DNA of 6,865 nucleotides, taken from assembly GCA_023299945.1 (NCBI GenBank), contig JALZVZ010000087.1, positions 1-6,865 on the forward strand. The letters are read 5' to 3'. Positions 5,230 to 6,865 of this stretch are shown one piece after another. The notes beneath the pieces are model-generated. The model was not told the DNA's origin and ran no database searches. It saw nothing but the letters and a program-made list of their open reading frames with translations. The position numbers and the translations under genes are program-made. The DNA comes from Altererythrobacter sp. (GTDB lineage Bacteria > Pseudomonadota > Alphaproteobacteria > Sphingomonadales > Sphingomonadaceae). Every line of letters begins with the position of its first letter. The first letter of the stretch is position 1.

Positions 5230-5811
5230 ATGATCAATCGCATTCGCGATATTCGCAAAGCCAAGGGCATGACGCTGGCTGAGCTTGCGCAAAACTGTAC
5301 CCCGCCCACGACCGCTCAAACAATCGGACGATTGGAAACGGGCATGCGCAATCTCTCACTCAAATGGATGGAGAAGATCGCTGCTGCGCTGGAAGTTGAT
5401 CCTGAAGCGCTAGTGCGTTCAGAAAACACATCGCAGCCCATGATTGTCGCCAGCCTGCAAAATGCGGGCGCCGAAGCTCTCAATTCCCCGCGCGAAGCGG
5501 TCTTGCCATCCGATTTGGCCGGCAGCGACAATGGCGGCCCGCTAATGGTTCTCAGCATAGAAGAGAGCGTGGGAGAGTTTCGTCCCGGTGACATGCTCTG
5601 GCTTCAACAAATTGCGCCAAAAGACGCAGCAAGCGCGATCAACTGTGATTGCCTCATCCCGAAACCCGGCGGCCGCTTTGCCTTTGGTCGCTTGATTGAC
5701 CGCAAAGGCACTCTTGTTGGGATTTTACCGCCTGGATCGGGACAAAAGCAGCAGGTTGTCGACAATCCGCCTTGGATTGCAACGGCGCAAATGCTGGTGC
5801 GCCCGCTATGA
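5230..5811 (+). CDS. XRE-family HTH regulator with degenerate S24-like C-terminal domain
   Basis: A 193-residue probable DNA-binding protein. Residues 3-61 form an XRE/Cro helix-turn-helix: IRDIRKAKGMTLAELAQ, the turn, TTAQTIGRLETGMRNLSLKW as recognition part, and IAAALEVDPEAL. The C-terminal half (about 100-193) has the pattern of the LexA/CI peptidase S24 domain: EFRPGDMLWL (116-125) at the usual PGD strand and RFAFGRLI (149-156) where active members have a Lys before Arg-Leu. By that alignment the catalytic Ser falls on Glu112 and the catalytic Lys on Gly153, so it should not cleave itself; the domain may serve for dimerisation or ligand sensing. The S24 resemblance is my inference from motif spacing. 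Its stop overlaps the next start as ATGA, so it is co-translated with the glycosyltransferase and probably regulates that operon and itself. The AT-rich region upstream carries repeats that may be its sites. Confidence 0.85.
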   Translation: MINRIRDIRKAKGMTLAELAQNCTPPTTAQTIGRLETGMRNLSLKWMEKIAAALEVDPEALVRSENTSQPMIVASLQNAGAEALNSPREAVLPSDLAGSDNGGPLMVLSIEESVGEFRPGDMLWLQQIAPKDAASAINCDCLIPKPGGRFAFGRLIDRKGTLVGILPPGSGQKQQVVDNPPWIATAQMLVRPL

Positions 5812-6865
5812 ACGGCGACATCCAAAAGCATGTTTTGGCGATTGCCACGCTCTATCCCAATGACAGCAATCCGCGCTTCGGGACATTTGTAGCGCGCTCA
5901 TTAGAGGCGCTCGCCAAACGCGGTGATTGGAAAGTCACCGTTATCAACCCCATTGGCCTGCCGCCGATTACCGTTGGCCGCTACCGCGCGCTCGCACAAT
6001 TGCCAGCCGTAGCGGTAGAGAACGGCATAACCGTCCACCGCCCACGCTTTACCCTTGTGCCCAAGATCGGTGCGCGGATGAACCCTGCCTCCATTTCCCG
6101 CTCTGCCCTGCCCCTGATCCGCCAAATTCACAGCACCGATCCAATCGATATCATCGATGCTGAATTTTTTTACCCTGACGGGCCAGCCGCAGCCACTATT
6201 GGCGAAAAGCTCGGCATTCCTGTGTCAATCAAAGCGCGCGGTTCAGACATCAGCCTTTGGAGCACAAAGGATTATGGCAAAGCGCAAATCCTAGAGGCGG
6301 CTGAAAAATCCGTTGGCATGCTTGCTGTATCGGCAAACCTTGCAAGCGATATGGCCGGACTGGGAATGGACCGCAATAAAATCACCGTGCATTACACCGG
6401 CCTAGACCGCGACCGCTTCCGCCCATTGGGCAATGTTAGCCTGCGGCCTACGCTTGCCAAGCAATTGGGTTTTGAACTGCCCGGCGACGCCCCATTATTC
6501 GTGACAGTTGGCGCATTGATTGAGCGCAAGGGTCAAGAGCTCGTCTTACGCGCTATGGCCAATATCCCCCGCTCGCGCTTGATTGTCGTTGGCAAGGGCG
6601 AGGATGAGGCAAAATTGCGCGCATTGACACGCGAACTTAACCTGACAGACCGCGTCCATTTTGCCGGATCGCTCGACCATGATGTGATGCCTGTGATCCT
6701 GTCAGCGGCTGATATTATGGTTCTGCCCACCGCCAGCGAAGGCCTCGCCAATGCGTGGGTGGAGGCGCTTGCTTGCGGCACGCCATGCATCACTTGCAAT
6801 GTCGGCGGCGCGCAAGAGCTGTTCAATATGCCAGAGGCGGGGAGGCTCGTGCCGCGCGATGTGAC
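5808..6865 (+). CDS. Glycosyltransferase, GT4-like (GT-B fold), C-terminus cut by window edge
   Basis: An open frame of 352 codons starting at ATG 5808 and still open at the right edge. The N-terminal domain begins HVLAIATLYPNDSNPRFGTF, typical of the acceptor-binding half of GT4 enzymes, and includes DAEFFYPDGPAA and KARGSDI (142-148). The nucleotide-sugar half shows VGALIERKG (234-242, with Lys241 likely at the diphosphate), VVGKGEDEAKLR, HFAGSLDHDVMP and the EX7E motif with E311 and E319 in SEGLANAWVEALACG. These enzymes are usually retaining and move a sugar from a nucleotide donor to a lipid-linked or polysaccharide acceptor on the cytoplasmic side of the inner membrane. No signal peptide is seen. 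Donor and acceptor cannot be told; envelope or exopolysaccharide synthesis is the likely setting. Probably less than one fifth is missing, judged from usual GT4 length. The start overlaps the regulator stop (ATGA), which fixes it. Confidence 0.9.
   Translation, partial: MNGDIQKHVLAIATLYPNDSNPRFGTFVARSLEALAKRGDWKVTVINPIGLPPITVGRYRALAQLPAVAVENGITVHRPRFTLVPKIGARMNPASISRSALPLIRQIHSTDPIDIIDAEFFYPDGPAAATIGEKLGIPVSIKARGSDISLWSTKDYGKAQILEAAEKSVGMLAVSANLASDMAGLGMDRNKITVHYTGLDRDRFRPLGNVSLRPTLAKQLGFELPGDAPLFVTVGALIERKGQELVLRAMANIPRSRLIVVGKGEDEAKLRALTRELNLTDRVHFAGSLDHDVMPVILSAADIMVLPTASEGLANAWVEALACGTPCITCNVGGAQELFNMPEAGRLVPRDV

Noticed and set aside
1..6865. CRISPR array, tRNA, rRNA, insertion sequence, toxin-antitoxin or defence genes
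   Set aside because: No regularly spaced repeats, cloverleaf, transposase motif or paired small genes were seen on either strand.

Overview
This window looks like a chromosomal segment of an alphaproteobacterium, most likely a sphingomonad of the Erythrobacter/Altererythrobacter type. The basis is protein-family resemblance recalled from memory (a FeuP-like regulator with a PepSY partner, an Alphaproteobacteria-type DUF6456 protein, a sphingomonad-type glycosyltransferase), moderately GC-rich coding sequence and tightly packed genes. No phage, insertion sequence, CRISPR array, tRNA or rRNA is visible. No stretch longer than about 160 bases lacks a gene.

Layout. (1) Bases 1-1611, minus strand, read right to left: a small secreted PepSY protein, an OmpR-class response regulator closely resembling FeuP, and the N-terminal 137 residues of its membrane sensor kinase, cut by the window edge. 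Together they look like a secreted modulator, a regulator and a sensor, comparable to FeuN-FeuP-FeuQ of rhizobia. (2) Bases 1770-4602, plus strand: an Uup-type ABC-F ATPase; a uracil-DNA glycosylase-family protein whose TTG start overlaps the ABC-F stop; then, after an 83-base gap with its own strong ribosome binding site, a SnoaL/NTF2-like protein. (3) Bases 4607-5089, minus strand: a DUF6456 protein ending 4 bases from the SnoaL gene, tail to tail. (4) Bases 5230-6865, plus strand: an XRE-type regulator whose C-terminal half looks like a LexA/CI (S24) fold without its catalytic Ser and Lys. It overlaps by ATGA a GT4-type glycosyltransferase that runs off the right edge.

Most of this is ordinary housekeeping and accessory chromosome. 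The parts most worth a second look are the PepSY/two-component trio, the regulator-glycosyltransferase pair with a repeat-bearing promoter region (8-base direct repeats 31 bases apart around a good -10 hexamer), and the uracil-DNA glycosylase with an intact iron-sulphur cysteine pattern but non-canonical active-site motifs. I did not find convincing evidence for a wholly new system such as a defence island or a novel RNA.
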